A DNA stretch of 64,000 nt from Bursaphelenchus xylophilus (taxonomy: Eukaryota > Nematoda > Chromadorea > Rhabditida > Aphelenchoididae). Below the pieces are notes generated by a model. The model worked only from the letters and a program-made list of their open reading frames with translations, was not told the origin of the DNA and did no database searches. The DNA is taken from NCBI GenBank assembly GCA_904066235.2, contig CAJFCV020000006.1, positions 6,200,001 to 6,264,000 of the forward strand. Direction: 5' to 3'. This document shows positions 44,909-55,568 of the stretch, one piece after another. Both the position numbers and the translations under genes were made by a program. Every line of letters begins with the position of its first letter. The first letter of the stretch is position 1.

Positions 44909-47900
44909 ATGGAGTTTGAAAAAGTTTGGTTTCGGGAAGCGCGGCACATCGAGGAGATTAACGCTACTGAAAGTAATGTAGTAGACAAAGAACTCTGGTA
45001 AGGAGACCATTTATTATTTAATTAAAATTTTAGGAGAAAACCGAAAGATCGGACAAAGACGGTCTCTGTTGCCTTGGTTTTATGCCTGAATATTGCTGTT
45101 GATCCTCCCGATGTTCCACGAACTGCAAATGGACCAAGGAAACAGGCTTGGGTTGAACCAGTATTATGTAGTCCTCAAAAGTCGGCAAACAAAATCGCCA
45201 TCAGCTTGCAAAGCAACTATGAGAAGCTGCAACCACGAGCACGGTAAGATGAACGTTCAAACCGTTTTAGTTTAAAAAAATTATTTTAGGTATAAAACTG
45301 CTATTGATCCAACAATAGAAACTGTTAGAAAATTGTGTCAAAATCTGCGAAGAAACGCAAAAGAAGAACGGGTTCTGTTTCACTTCAATGGACATGGTGT
45401 TCCCAGGCCTACCGATGCGGGAGAGATCTGGGTCTTCAACCGGACCATCACTCAGTATATTCCTTTATCCTTGTATGATCTCCAATCTTGGATGGGAAGT
45501 CCATCAGTCTATGTCTGGGACTGCAATTCGGCTGGGACAATTGTCAACATGTTCACTCGGTTTGCTGAAGAACAACAAATCAGAGCACTTCAGGCTGGTT
45601 CCAGAGAGTGTAAATTGGATGTGGGTTCTTGTTTTGCTGTTTGAGATTTTTCTTCTTGCCTCTTCTAATTCTGTTTTTTAGGAGACCATTCAGATGGGAG
45701 CGTGCAGAGCTGGGGAACTCCTTCCTCAGCATCCCGATCTCCCGGCTGATCTTTTTACTTCATGCTTGACAACTCCAATTCAAACTTCTTTACTTTGGTA
45801 TATGGTTAAAACAGGGACCAAAGGAAAGTATCCGGCGGATATAATCGAGCAGTTACCTGGCCAATTAACCGACAGGAAGACGGTTCTTGGAGAACTGAAT
45901 TGGATTTTCACTGCAATTACTGATACAATGGCATGGAATGCGCTGAGCACTGACACTTTTCAACGACTTTTTAGACAGGTAAGATGACTATGATATTCTT
46001 ATGTTGTTCTTTAGGATCTTCTGACCGCTTCTTTATTCCGTAGTTTTCTATTAGCAGAACGAATAATGTTGGAAAATAGTTGTCAAGTTATCAGTCAGCC
46101 TTCTCTTCCCTCAGTGGCCTCTCATCCGTTATGGGAATATTGGGACTACACAATGGATATCTGCTTGAACAATATCTCAAATCTTCGATGCCTTAAACAA
46201 AATATCTTATGCTTGGGAAGAAACGAATTCTTCGTTCGCTCATTCTTGAAACATGATTGTAAGTGTTTTTTTTATACAAATTTTGGCTTTAGTGCTTGTC
46301 GAGATCCAACCGTTGGATTCGGAAGATGCCAGTAACTTCTTTGTGGATCATCTGAAAGCTTTCGAAGTTTGGCTCAAATTCGGAGTGGAGAAGAAGAGAC
46401 CTCCAAGTGAGCTGCCGGTTATACTTCAAGTCCTTCTGAGTCAATCACATCGAGTTCAAGCCCTTCAATTATTGGCGAAGTTCGTTGATCTCGGTGCTTG
46501 GGCGGTGGGGGCAGCTTTGTCAGTCGGAATTTTCCCGTATGTCCTGAAGTTACTCCAAAGTGTTGATCCCCATCTCCGAGGTCCTCTGGCTTTTATTTGG
46601 GCCAAGATCTTATGTGTTGATCCTGAATGTCAACATGAATTGATCAAGGAGAATGGTTACTTCTACTTTATCCAGATCCTCAATGACAGTAACACCAAAC
46701 CCAGAATGAAGATTGTCCCCGCTTTTGTGATGGCCACATTGATCGACAAAAGATGTCGCATAGCCCAGGAGAAATTAGTGCAATCAGATTACATGACTCT
46801 GTGCATGGAATTATTGGCAAGTAATGATGTGATCAAGTGTAAGATGTTATGTCTTTGGTTGTTGATTGGACTCGGTCGTTTATGGGCTGAATACGACAAG
46901 GCTAGATGGAATGCGATTCGAAATGTTGCTTATGAAAGGGCTATGGATTTCTTGACAGACGAATTGCCTGAGGTCAGAGCAGCTGCTGTTTATGCACTCG
47001 GGTGTTTTGTGAGGAATCGCTCGGTTAATAATGAACACGCGACTACTGTAAGTTTCGCTTGTCTGAAATACATCTTTTAGATTGACAACGAAGTTTGTGA
47101 CAAGATGTGTGAACAATGCACATTCGATGGGTCAGTTCTGGTCAGAGCGGAACTTGCAGTAGCCATTCAATGGTTCCTGATTGACTTCGAACAACGATTT
47201 TCTGAATTATTTATCCAACTCAACAAGGAATTCTTTGCCAAACAATTTGAGAACATGGAGGTATGTATGGAATTGCGTGTAACTATGTTTTTTTTTACTT
47301 TAGAAAGCACACGCAATGGAAGCAAATGGAAATCTGAGACCATCGGAATCGAAGGCAGTCATACAATTTGGCGACGATGACGAAACCTTCCCGGAACATC
47401 TAAAGTAAGCATTCTTTGATATCAGTTAATTTTATAATTTTAGACAAATGGTGTATTCGAATATGAAATATCTGGAGAACAAGGCGTTTAATGATCCCTT
47501 CGAGAGGATATGGTTATCCTTGTTGTATCTCTGCTTTGATTCTTTTCCGTATGTTGCTACCATGGCTCGGGTAAGTATGACATGCGGGTATAGATGTGGT
47601 TGCAGAGATTAATCAAACATATCCACGAATTGGCCACTCATAATCGAGAGCACAAGCTGAAGAAGATCAAGAGTTCGGCATCTCCCGACTTTAAGATTGA
47701 TAAGATGATATCTGACAGGAATCCAAGGGTTAAATTCTCCATTGGTTCTCCGATGTCTGGGATGGATCAGGTATATTTGGAAGTGTAAATGAATTGTAAT
47801 CCTCTGATTTAGAAAGAAGTAGAACAGCTGAAGAAATGCGCCTCTATCAATGACATGTTAAACAATGGACTCTTACAGACTTCGTCAACGTCGTTCACCC

Positions 47901-49692
47901 CGAAGAGGAATGTAGGTAAATAGAAGATGATGTATTTATTTATTGTATTTTAGATTTACGGATCTCAGTCTGGAAGGTATACAAGGGTCAGCGAAGAAGT
48001 CGTCGATCAGCCAGTAGAGGCCCTGGTCACTACTCAGTTCTCGGAATGGTGTTCCAAATCATTCCAAGAGCCTATTTTCAAAACAATTTATGAAGAAGTC
48101 TCTACTTCAACCAGGAACTCTTTGGTCGACGGATCTTCTCCGTTTACGAAGGCGAAGCCCACCGATTGGGCTCTCCATACCTACGAAGGCCTTAGACAGA
48201 AGGCGGCAGCTGATGTGGAACTCTTCAAGAATGAGGTGAGTCCTTTCTTTTACTTTTCATTGGCCAATGTATCGATCTGAAATTTTAGAAGATTAAATGT
48301 GATGTGCAACATGTCAATATCACCGTTCAAAAACCTCAAACGAGCATGGTTTGGAGTGTTCTAAGACCGTATCTCTTCACATGCGATGGCTCTGTGGTAT
48401 CCATCTTCAATGCAGACAAAGTCCACAACATTTCTCCTTTGAAGGCCTCTTTCGATGCATCAACGGAGGGTATATTAGGAGACACGATAACCGATCTCAT
48501 GGTTTCCAATGGCCTCACTCACGAACTGTTGTTGACTGGGTCCATGAATGGAGTTCTCAAGGTATGGGATCCAATGTTCCATGAACATGGTCATGAGATC
48601 AAAGGAGAACCACAGTTGATAACTACAGCACATTTGATGAAAGACCAAAGTCGAATTAAGATTGGAAAAGATAACAACAAAAACTTGACGTTGTACAGGT
48701 AAATATCAAGTTTGTTGTAACGATTAAGGTTTAGATGGGACCAAGAATTTGGAAGACTTGTGACCTCAGGAAATGTAAGAATCTGTAGGATTTGGGATGC
48801 ATGGGCCGAGCAAACCCAAAGGGATATCAATCTGAAGACGAAGAACGAAGTTGTGTCGGCGTTATCCGTCAGTCTGACAAGTAATCTGATAAGTTGCGGT
48901 AAGTTGTTAGCTGTGCTACAGGTGACGTGCTACAAGTGCGACGCTCAGATTTTAAAAAAATTTGGCGCAAGTTTAGATGCACTTTTTCTAACGTGTATGC
49001 AAGACTTCTAGCCCGTGCTTTGTAGAAACGACCGGCATTTTTCACTCGAAATTTTGCAAAAAATATGACTCTACTAATTTTGGCATGACAAGTGCAGTTA
49101 AAGAAAATCTGTACGCCGCGCTTGGACTACTTCTCTTTCTAATTCGATGAAAATTTTATTTTTGTTGCTTATAAAATTTTCAGGTTTCCGAGATGGTGTC
49201 GTTAATGTCCTCGATATCCGATTGCCTCCGGAGGAATGTGAGATAATGAAGTTCCACGATTTCCGGTCGACCATTCTTGGATCAGCGATCACCCCGGACA
49301 ACCAAGGGATCATCGTGGGAGCGGCTGATGGAGACTTCCGAGTCTGGGAACCTCGGATGTATCAAGAGCCGGTGGTCGAGTTCAATGTCTTCAAGGACAC
49401 ATTCGCCTCCCCTCCCCCAACCATGAGGTTCACTTCCATCCAGAAACAGAAAACTTTCCATTCAGTTTATGCATTGGACATACAATCTTATGGCCAACTT
49501 ATTTCTTGTGCAACCAGCGATGGATTTGTTCGTCTCTTTGATGTTTGTGGAAAGAAATGCTTGGCCCATACCAGATACGGGCCTGAGTCTACCAAAGTAG
49601 GTCCGTCGTCGGTTCGATTCCACTCACACAAGGTGATAATTGGGTTCGGGAATGAGAAATCGGTCTGTGCCTTCGGGGCACCCAATTTTTAA
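44909..49692 (+). CDS. daf-15: Raptor, the mTORC1 scaffold (DAF-15)
   Basis: Fifteen exons (44909-44997, 45034-45243, 45290-45620, 45682-45978, 46015-46258, 46293-47047, 47081-47260, 47304-47404, 47444-47570, 47606-47770, 47813-47911, 47954-48235, 48289-48698, 48735-48898, 49184-49692) give 1320 residues, close to human Raptor. It recruits substrates to TOR at the lysosome. Visible in order: the RNC caspase-like domain ([42 protein letters not shown]) to about residue 260; HEAT-type repeats to about 700 ([13 protein letters not shown]); a low-complexity linker; and seven WD40-type repeats from about 960 ([38 protein letters not shown]). In C. elegans daf-15 loss causes dauer-like larval arrest. 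Intron 14 has a dispersed repeat. Confidence 0.95.
48899..49183. repeat. Raptor intron 14 with dispersed repeat
   Basis: At 285 nt this intron is much longer than its neighbours. It contains AAGTGCGACGCTCAGATTTT (compare 16505) and GAAACGACCGGCATTTTTCA (compare 63405), so it has captured part of a dispersed repeat. Confidence 0.5.
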
Positions 49693-50198
49693 GATTGTGA
49701 TGCCCTCCCCAACACTGCCAGGTTTTACAGAAAGGAATAGTCTCTCTAGGTGATGTAGACTTCTATCTCCGTTATAAACTCCTTCCTTCTAGCCACGAGT
49801 ATTGTGCCAAAGTTATTATTTCTCCGAATCCTATGTATTACAAGCCCTTCCGGAAAGTCGCCGGACTGAAATTGGCGGCACGCACTGTGAGAAAAAAAAC
49901 TTTTGCACTGTAATTTTTTGCACCGCGCAATAGGCTTTTTCCGGCTGTCGCCCGTACCCTGACTTTTCTGCACAGTGCAAACGCCAAAAATCAGTCCGGC
50001 GGCTTTCCGGAATGACTAGTATTATACATTATTTTGCTCAATCTGTTCTACTGTTGTTGTTATGCTGTTGATTAATAAATGTACATTTAAATGAATTTTC
50101 AGATGTTGAGGTTAAAGTCCACGTTTATTTGGGTAGTTTTGGGTAGCATATGTTTTTTTAGATTGTTATTATTACTTGTTGCAAAAATCTGGTTGTAA
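49693..50198. other. Raptor to ERAL1 intergenic
   Basis: It contains the inverted-repeat element at 49849-50012 and an AATAAA near 50075. The remainder is AT-rich leader sequence of the GTPase gene. Confidence 0.5.
49849..50012. mobile_element. Inverted-repeat element, TTCCGGAAAG ends, 164 bp
   Basis: Ends TTCCGGAAAGTCGCCGGACT and AGTCCGGCGGCTTTCCGGAA pair over 22 bp with one mismatch. The inside holds GCACCGCGCAATAGGC, as in the 17212 copy. It lies 156 bp after the Raptor stop. Confidence 0.7.
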
Positions 50199-51501
50199 AT
50201 GCGGGCCACGTTTTTCTGCTTGGCCAGAGTTCATCGGAACGCAAATTCTGATATCCCCCTAAAAGAAGTTCGCGTTGCCATTATTGGATCTCCGAATGTC
50301 GGGAAGTCTTCACTCACAAACAAGCTTATCCGAAATGATGTGTGTGCAGTCAGCAAAGTTATTGATACTACTCGCCAGGTACGATAAGACTGAGGTAGAG
50401 CAAGTTTGTTTAGAATTGGGTGACAAAACTAAAAGAAGACCGAGTTATGCTCACTGTGGTGGACAGTCCTGGAGTTGTAGGGATTACGCATGCCAAGAAT
50501 GTGATCAATACTCACTCCGAATCCAAGATTATGGTCGATCCGGAGAAGGCATTCCGGAGCGCTGCGCAGGTTCTTGTTGTTCATGTGGGTCTTGATCTTT
50601 CAATATATTGCGCGTTTTAGGATGTAACAGCACCAGGGAAATATATTCACCACCGAGTTCTTCATCTTCTTCACCGCAATTCTCACATCCCATCTAGTTT
50701 GGTATTGAATAAAATAGATCTCACACCCCAAAAGTCCAAACTATTAGAATTGGCGAACGTATTGACGTGTGGTTACGTTGGTGGACAGCCGATTCAACAG
50801 AATAAGGTTAGAATGGGAGGACTACAGAAGATCGTGGACAAGCAAAACACTTTCGCCATCAATCCACTTGCTAATTTTATGGATGGGAAGAGTGAAGAAT
50901 GGGAAGAAGAATATAAGTAAGCATTTCTTCCACGATTACTCTATGCTTATTTATAGTCGAGTAATCAACAAAGCTACTCATAAATGCTCCTGGAATGAGA
51001 CAAAGAAAGTGTTCCAATCAGAATATGGATGGCCTCATTTCCAAAATATCTTCTTTGTGAGCTGTAATAATGGTGAGGGCATCGATCATGTTAGGAATTT
51101 CCTAAAGAACTGTGCTGAGCACTCCGAGAGCAACATTATTAATTCTGAAGTTTCACCATTTAGACAGGTGGGAAAGTGGCGTTATATTTACCCATTCTTT
51201 CTTTCAGCGCCCAAACGTGATTGTCGGCGAACATATACGAGCAGCTTTTTTGAACTCGGTGCCTGCAGATATAGCATATAAGTTGAAGGTCATTGTCGTG
51301 GACTTTGAAAACCTTGGTGAGGAGATCAATGTAACAGCCGATGTGATATGTGAGAAACACAGATGGGCTAAACTGGTTAATGTTGTAGTCGACAAACAAA
51401 GAAGGTCCCTGGAGGAAAACTTCTCTAGACTTTTTCAAACTCAAGTTCATCTTCGAATACACCTCAAATATCAAGGAAAACTGGTTGCCCCACAAGAATA
51501 A
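50199..51501 (+). CDS. ERAL1: ERA-type GTPase, mitochondrial ribosome assembly (ERAL1-like)
   Basis: Five exons (50199-50378, 50414-50584, 50621-50916, 50957-51167, 51208-51501) give 383 residues. ERA proteins bind small-subunit rRNA; in animals ERAL1 acts on 12S rRNA in mitochondria. G1 is GSPNVGKSS near residue 31, G2 is the TTRQ after VIDT, G3 is VVDSPG, G4 is NKID, and G5 is probably VSCNNGEG. A basic start (MRATFFCLARVHR) could target mitochondria. The C-terminal KH region is recognisable from RPNVIVGEHIRAAF to the end, but the usual GxxG RNA-gripping loop reads DKQRRSL. The gene converges on the small mitochondrial gene, with stops 50 bp apart. Confidence 0.87.
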
Positions 51502-51550
51502 ATGATATTTGTACATAGGCACTGGTCTATTCTTTATGTCGGTCAGTGCA

Positions 51551-52043
51551 TTAGTTTTTTCTCTTGTCATAGGTTGCTTGGATGGCCGCTTCTTTCACGT
51601 CAACATAAGCCAACTGTGCTTCCAGCAAATCTGTTGGTTTCCCTGCCCGCCGTGCCTCTTGGATCTGGTTGCCCAACATTTTCCGTTCGAGATTTCCAGC
51701 CAAGACATGAGGTTCGCTGTTTAGAATCTGGTCGATATCATTTTTTTCTCTGAGGGAACATTAAGATTAAGAGAAAAATTTCTTACCTGAAGTACCCAAA
51801 ATAAGCAAAGAAGATACCGAGACTAATTACTGCATACAGAACCCTCTTGTTTTGAAATTCATCGGTGTCATAATAATTGGGGATGTAAAGAGGAGTCGAC
51901 GGTTTCAATTCCAACTTGTCTGATCCATAATAAGCAGACGAACGACTGAACCTGGGTTCGATTGGTTTATTTGATTTGGGTCTCGCGGCTTGCAAACTCA
52001 GTCTAGTCCACCTTAAAAGGAAACGAGTGGACAGCTTGTTCAT
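51551..52043 (-). CDS. Small single-span protein, probably mitochondrial
   Basis: Two exons (51787-52043, 51551-51749) join in phase to 151 residues. The first 35 residues are rich in Arg, Ser and Leu with no acidic residues (MNKLSTRFLLRWTRLSLQAA), like a mitochondrial presequence. One membrane span (RVLYAVISLGIFFAYFGYF) sits near residues 67-85, followed by a charged helical tail. The layout suits an inner-membrane assembly factor or accessory subunit, but I do not recognise the family. A TTTCTTTAG acceptor ends 3 bp before the ATG and MRTO4 lies 124 bp upstream on the same strand, suggesting the second place in an operon. Confidence 0.75.
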
Positions 52044-52167
52044 TTCCTAAAGAAACCTCGTCTAATCTTTTTTAAATCAAAAACATCCTAACGAGATCGC
52101 ATTTAACCGAACTTTGCTGATATGAATAACAATTTAACCACAACAAAAAATCAAGGGAAAACAATAT
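52044..52167 (-). promoter_or_regulatory. Intercistronic gap with candidate trans-splice acceptor
   Basis: 124 bp between the MRTO4 stop and the next ATG. The acceptor TTTCTTTAG ends at 52047, 3 bp before the ATG, as expected for spliced-leader addition. Confidence 0.5.
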
Positions 52168-52962
52168 TCAGAGTGTAACAAAACCTTTGGATTTACTCCA
52201 TTTGGCAATCAAATTTACTTTGAATGTGGCCATCTTCTCTCCCAACAGCTTCAAGATCTTGCATTGATCTGCTGTTAAAGTGTCGCCTTCCGAACACACT
52301 TGAAAACTGTCGTACAGTTCGACAAACCCACGTTCAACCTTGCATGGAAGTCCTAGCCTTTTAAGCTGTGGTTCCATTGAGAAAGGAAACTGTGTTAGTG
52401 GTCCGGCTGGTAGATGGACTGAGTGAGTAGCCGTGTTCCCGCTTCTCGCAAATTCTTCGTCGTCAAATGTTTTGAAGTATCTAATGAATAAAGTAGAAAA
52501 AAACCAGCTCTTACTTTATGAAATCTTTTTCCTTTTCATTTGTAAAAATCAGTCCACACTGTCCTTCCAAAGTTTTTGATAGCTTGTGGATTCCATCAGA
52601 GATTTCTTCACCAGCTGTCCTCCCCAATGCCAAAGCCATTACATTTCTCTTTCCAAAGAAAAACTTTGAAGTCTTTTTGAACTTCTGGCGAATCTAAAAC
52701 GAAACAATTAATCCCATTCTATATTCAAACCTGAATGAACTTGGATGATCTGAGGTTTTCAATACTGAATGAGTAGACGGAGGCGTATTCATCTACGCAT
52801 TTTCTGATTTGTTCCACCAGGTTCTCTTTGTTCTCTCTGGACTTTTTCTTCACTTTTGTGAGAGAAACTGAAAATTAGACAATAATAACAAAGCATAAAC
52901 AAGGATAGAAACACATTCTTGCAAAATTACTTACTCTCTTTGTCTCTTCTGGTCTGTGGCAT
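52168..52962 (-). CDS. MRTO4: MRTO4, ribosome assembly factor (Mrt4)
   Basis: Four exons (52935-52962, 52731-52867, 52515-52693, 52168-52480) give 218 residues, the usual size. Mrt4 is a nuclear relative of ribosomal protein P0 that holds the stalk site on pre-60S particles until P0 replaces it. The protein starts MPQTRRDKEISLTKVKKK, then has QIRKCVDEYASVYSFSIENL, FFFGKRNVMALALGR, CGLIFTNEKEKDF, and the conserved FSMEPQLKRLGLPCKVERG with EGDTLTADQCKILKLLGEKM near the end. The first exon is only 28 bp but fits both phase and the family N-terminus. Confidence 0.93.
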
Positions 52963-53131
52963 ATTTCAACACAAAAATTAACAAAAAATAACAGAAATTA
53001 CAATTATATTATCTTCTAAAAATATAACAAATATATTTTTACGGTAGAAATAATGCCAATACCATTGATTTGAAGGGAATTTCGTTGTGGGACAAATAAA
53101 AAAAAAGTGCTGCATTTTTCTGTTAACAGAA

Positions 53132-55084
53132 CACGTTCGGTCCAAATAGAAGAAAAGCCGCAGTTGAGATGGGATCCCGAGCTGCGCCCGCGATTTGTAA
53201 TTCGTAGGGGACATCTTATACGAAGGAAGACCAAATTTTGCAATGATTGCCTCAGGGCTCTAAAAATTCATGCACAAAATATTATTTTAACGTAGATCCG
53301 ATATACCAAGTATCATCTTTCTGTCGCTGTCTATCTTCGACTTTGGATAAATATCAGATTTTGCCTAGTTTTGAGCCTGCTTTTGTACCCATTTTTTGAC
53401 CACTTTTTGGCTTGTAATGATAAAAGTAAGATAGTTATTCGAAATATCGCTCTTTGATGTTCTAGAGAGCCTTTTTGTGTAACCCTTTTAGGTAATGCCA
53501 GACCTCAGTGGTGTCCCCCTTTTCAAAACGTTTGCTCCAATGACGTCAATTTTAGGCCAAATTTTGCTGATTTTTCGAAATTTCTGCCTATATTTTTTTT
53601 CAGAAGTCCTTTATCGAAAAAATCGCGATTTGAGTGGTTAGAGAAGATCCTTGTCGATGTACAGAAACTTGCATTTTCATCCAACGACCAATAGTTTTTT
53701 CAAAACGTTTGCTCCAATGAGGTACACTTTGGGGAAATTTTGCTGATTTTTCGAAATTTCTGCCTGTAGTTCGAGCTGATGTTGAGAATGTTTAGCTTCC
53801 GCCTCAAATTCTCCTTTCTTGCTTGCTATGCTGACTTCTGATTGTAATTTCCCAAATTGTATAGCAACCGTTGACATCAACGTATTCCAATGGTCGAAGG
53901 TGTCTGCCTTTACTATTCTTTTGATAGGATTACTGGCTGTGCCTGACGGATATGAAAAGGAGAACAACTCCCTTGGTGTCTCAGCAGTGGGAACTGGTGG
54001 AACGAGCATTGCAGCTTAAACATAATGAGGGGTTATCTTAAGATATGTTATAAGAGGCATTTTGACTGTTCTTTTATAACTGTTTTAGGTGCAAAGAAGC
54101 CGTGCTTACCCTCGATTTCTGGTAATGTAAACTTCTTAAGCCTCATTTTCGCGCACTTGCTCTTGTAGCTGAATTTCGCAGACTTTTTTTTAATTTGGTT
54201 CCTCTTTCTTTTCGATTGCGAAGTTCCAGGTTCGTTGAATGACTCTGAAGATGTAGGGTAGACGCCATGAAGACAAAACTCACCTCCTTCATCTTTTTCT
54301 GCCGTTGGCAAAGTTCAAAGTTATTTAACTGAAACAGCAGCTAAATGATTAAAACGAGACGGGTATTTCAGTCTTATTTCATTAACTCGCAAAACATAGA
54401 GATAGTGGATGGCTACTCGAATAGAATGCAATTTTCTTATAGATGTACTATGTTGACCTCCATTTTTCAAAAATATTTTAGTCGTTGATGTATATGCCGG
54501 TTACTAAATCTAATCATGCTGCTTGTCTACAATTAAAGATAATTATTTCCTCGACAAACGGCAGTAAAAAAGATGCAGACAGAAATATGCAAAAATCATC
54601 AAATTTTCCACAAAGTGTCAATCTCATTGAAGCAAACGTTTTAAAAAAACTATTGGTCGTAAAATTTGGCCTAAAATTGACGTCATTGGAGCAAACGTTT
54701 TGAAAAGGGGGGACACCACTGAGGTCTGGCATTACCTAAAAGGGTTACACAAAAAGGCTCTCTAGAACATCAAAGAGCGATATTTCGAATAACTATCTTA
54801 CTTTTATCATTACAAGCCAAAAAGTGGTCAAAAAATGGGTACAAAAGCAGGCTCAAAACTAGGCAAAATCTGATATTTATCCAAAGTCGAAGATAGACAG
54901 CGACAGAAAGATGATACTTGGTATATCGGATCTACGTTAAAATAATATTTTGTGCATGAATTTTTAGAGCCCTGAGGCAATCATTGCAAAATTTGGTCTT
55001 CCTTCGTATAAGATGTCCCCTACGAATTACAAATCGTGGGCGCAGCTCGGGATCCCATCTCAACTGCGGCTTGGACCGAACGTG
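53132..55084. mobile_element. Large foldback element, 1.95 kb, with about 430-bp inverted ends
   Basis: The left end CACGTTCGGTCC and right end GGACCGAACGTG begin inverted arms that pair nearly base for base through GGTAATGCCAGACCTCAGTG (left arm to about 53590, right arm from about 54650). An internal motif, CAAAACGTTTGCTCCAATGA, occurs in direct and inverted copies (53523, 53701, 54632, 54688). The centre encodes two short minus-strand frames, listed separately, and no recognisable transposase. Flanking AGAA on both sides may be a target duplication. Confidence 0.75.
53677..54311 (-). CDS. Two open frames inside the foldback element, unknown
   Basis: The upstream frame (54048-54311, 87 codons, ATG at 54311) is lysine-rich (KRKRNQIKKKSAKFSYKSK) with an acidic start. 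The downstream frame (53677-54009, 110 codons) has a Pro/Ser-rich start and a Gln/Glu/Ala-rich helix (EFEAEAKHSQHQLELQAEI) that could be a coiled coil. They could be two exons of one small DNA-binding-like protein, but I could not find a donor and acceptor in matching phase. No family is recognised. Confidence 0.3.
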
Positions 55085-55568
55085 AGAAAATTGTTACATG
55101 TTTGTACGTTGTTTGTACCATGAAGTATATAAGGCCATAAATTTAGCTCAAGTGCTGTATAATGGAGAGTTTGGTATTCAATATTAGAACTTCCTGTTTT
55201 TTTTATTTTTTACGTTGAAGTGCATGAACAAGATTGCCAGAAAAAGTATTTCGTATTTTCTTATCCTTCAGAGTCTTATTCAGCTATTTTGAGAGTTGTA
55301 AGTTGAGAGAGCACAGAGATGCCCGTTTGACAAACTTATTTTACTATTGTTTTGTAAAATCCCTATGAAAGTGCCGGTTGGACGTAAGTGCTGGGAAAGA
55401 TTTTAGATAACAATGTCTGCGATTAGTTGATTTTTTGACTTTTGTCTGCCGTGAATAATTCTGGCTTTCGATTTATATCTAGGCTGGAGTAAGATCTTTC
55501 CGTTTCGGAAATCCGGGTGTCCCTAGAGTTGAACATATATTATTTGTGTTTAGGTCTGCGGAAGTGCA
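55085..55568. other. Upstream region of SRRT
   Basis: A 484-bp AT-rich stretch between the foldback element and the SRRT start. It is probably promoter and 5' leader; no specific site is called. Confidence 0.4.

Noticed and set aside
49612..49622. GGTTCGATTCC, like a tRNA B box
   Set aside because: It lies in the last Raptor exon in frame, and no matching A box or cloverleaf is present.
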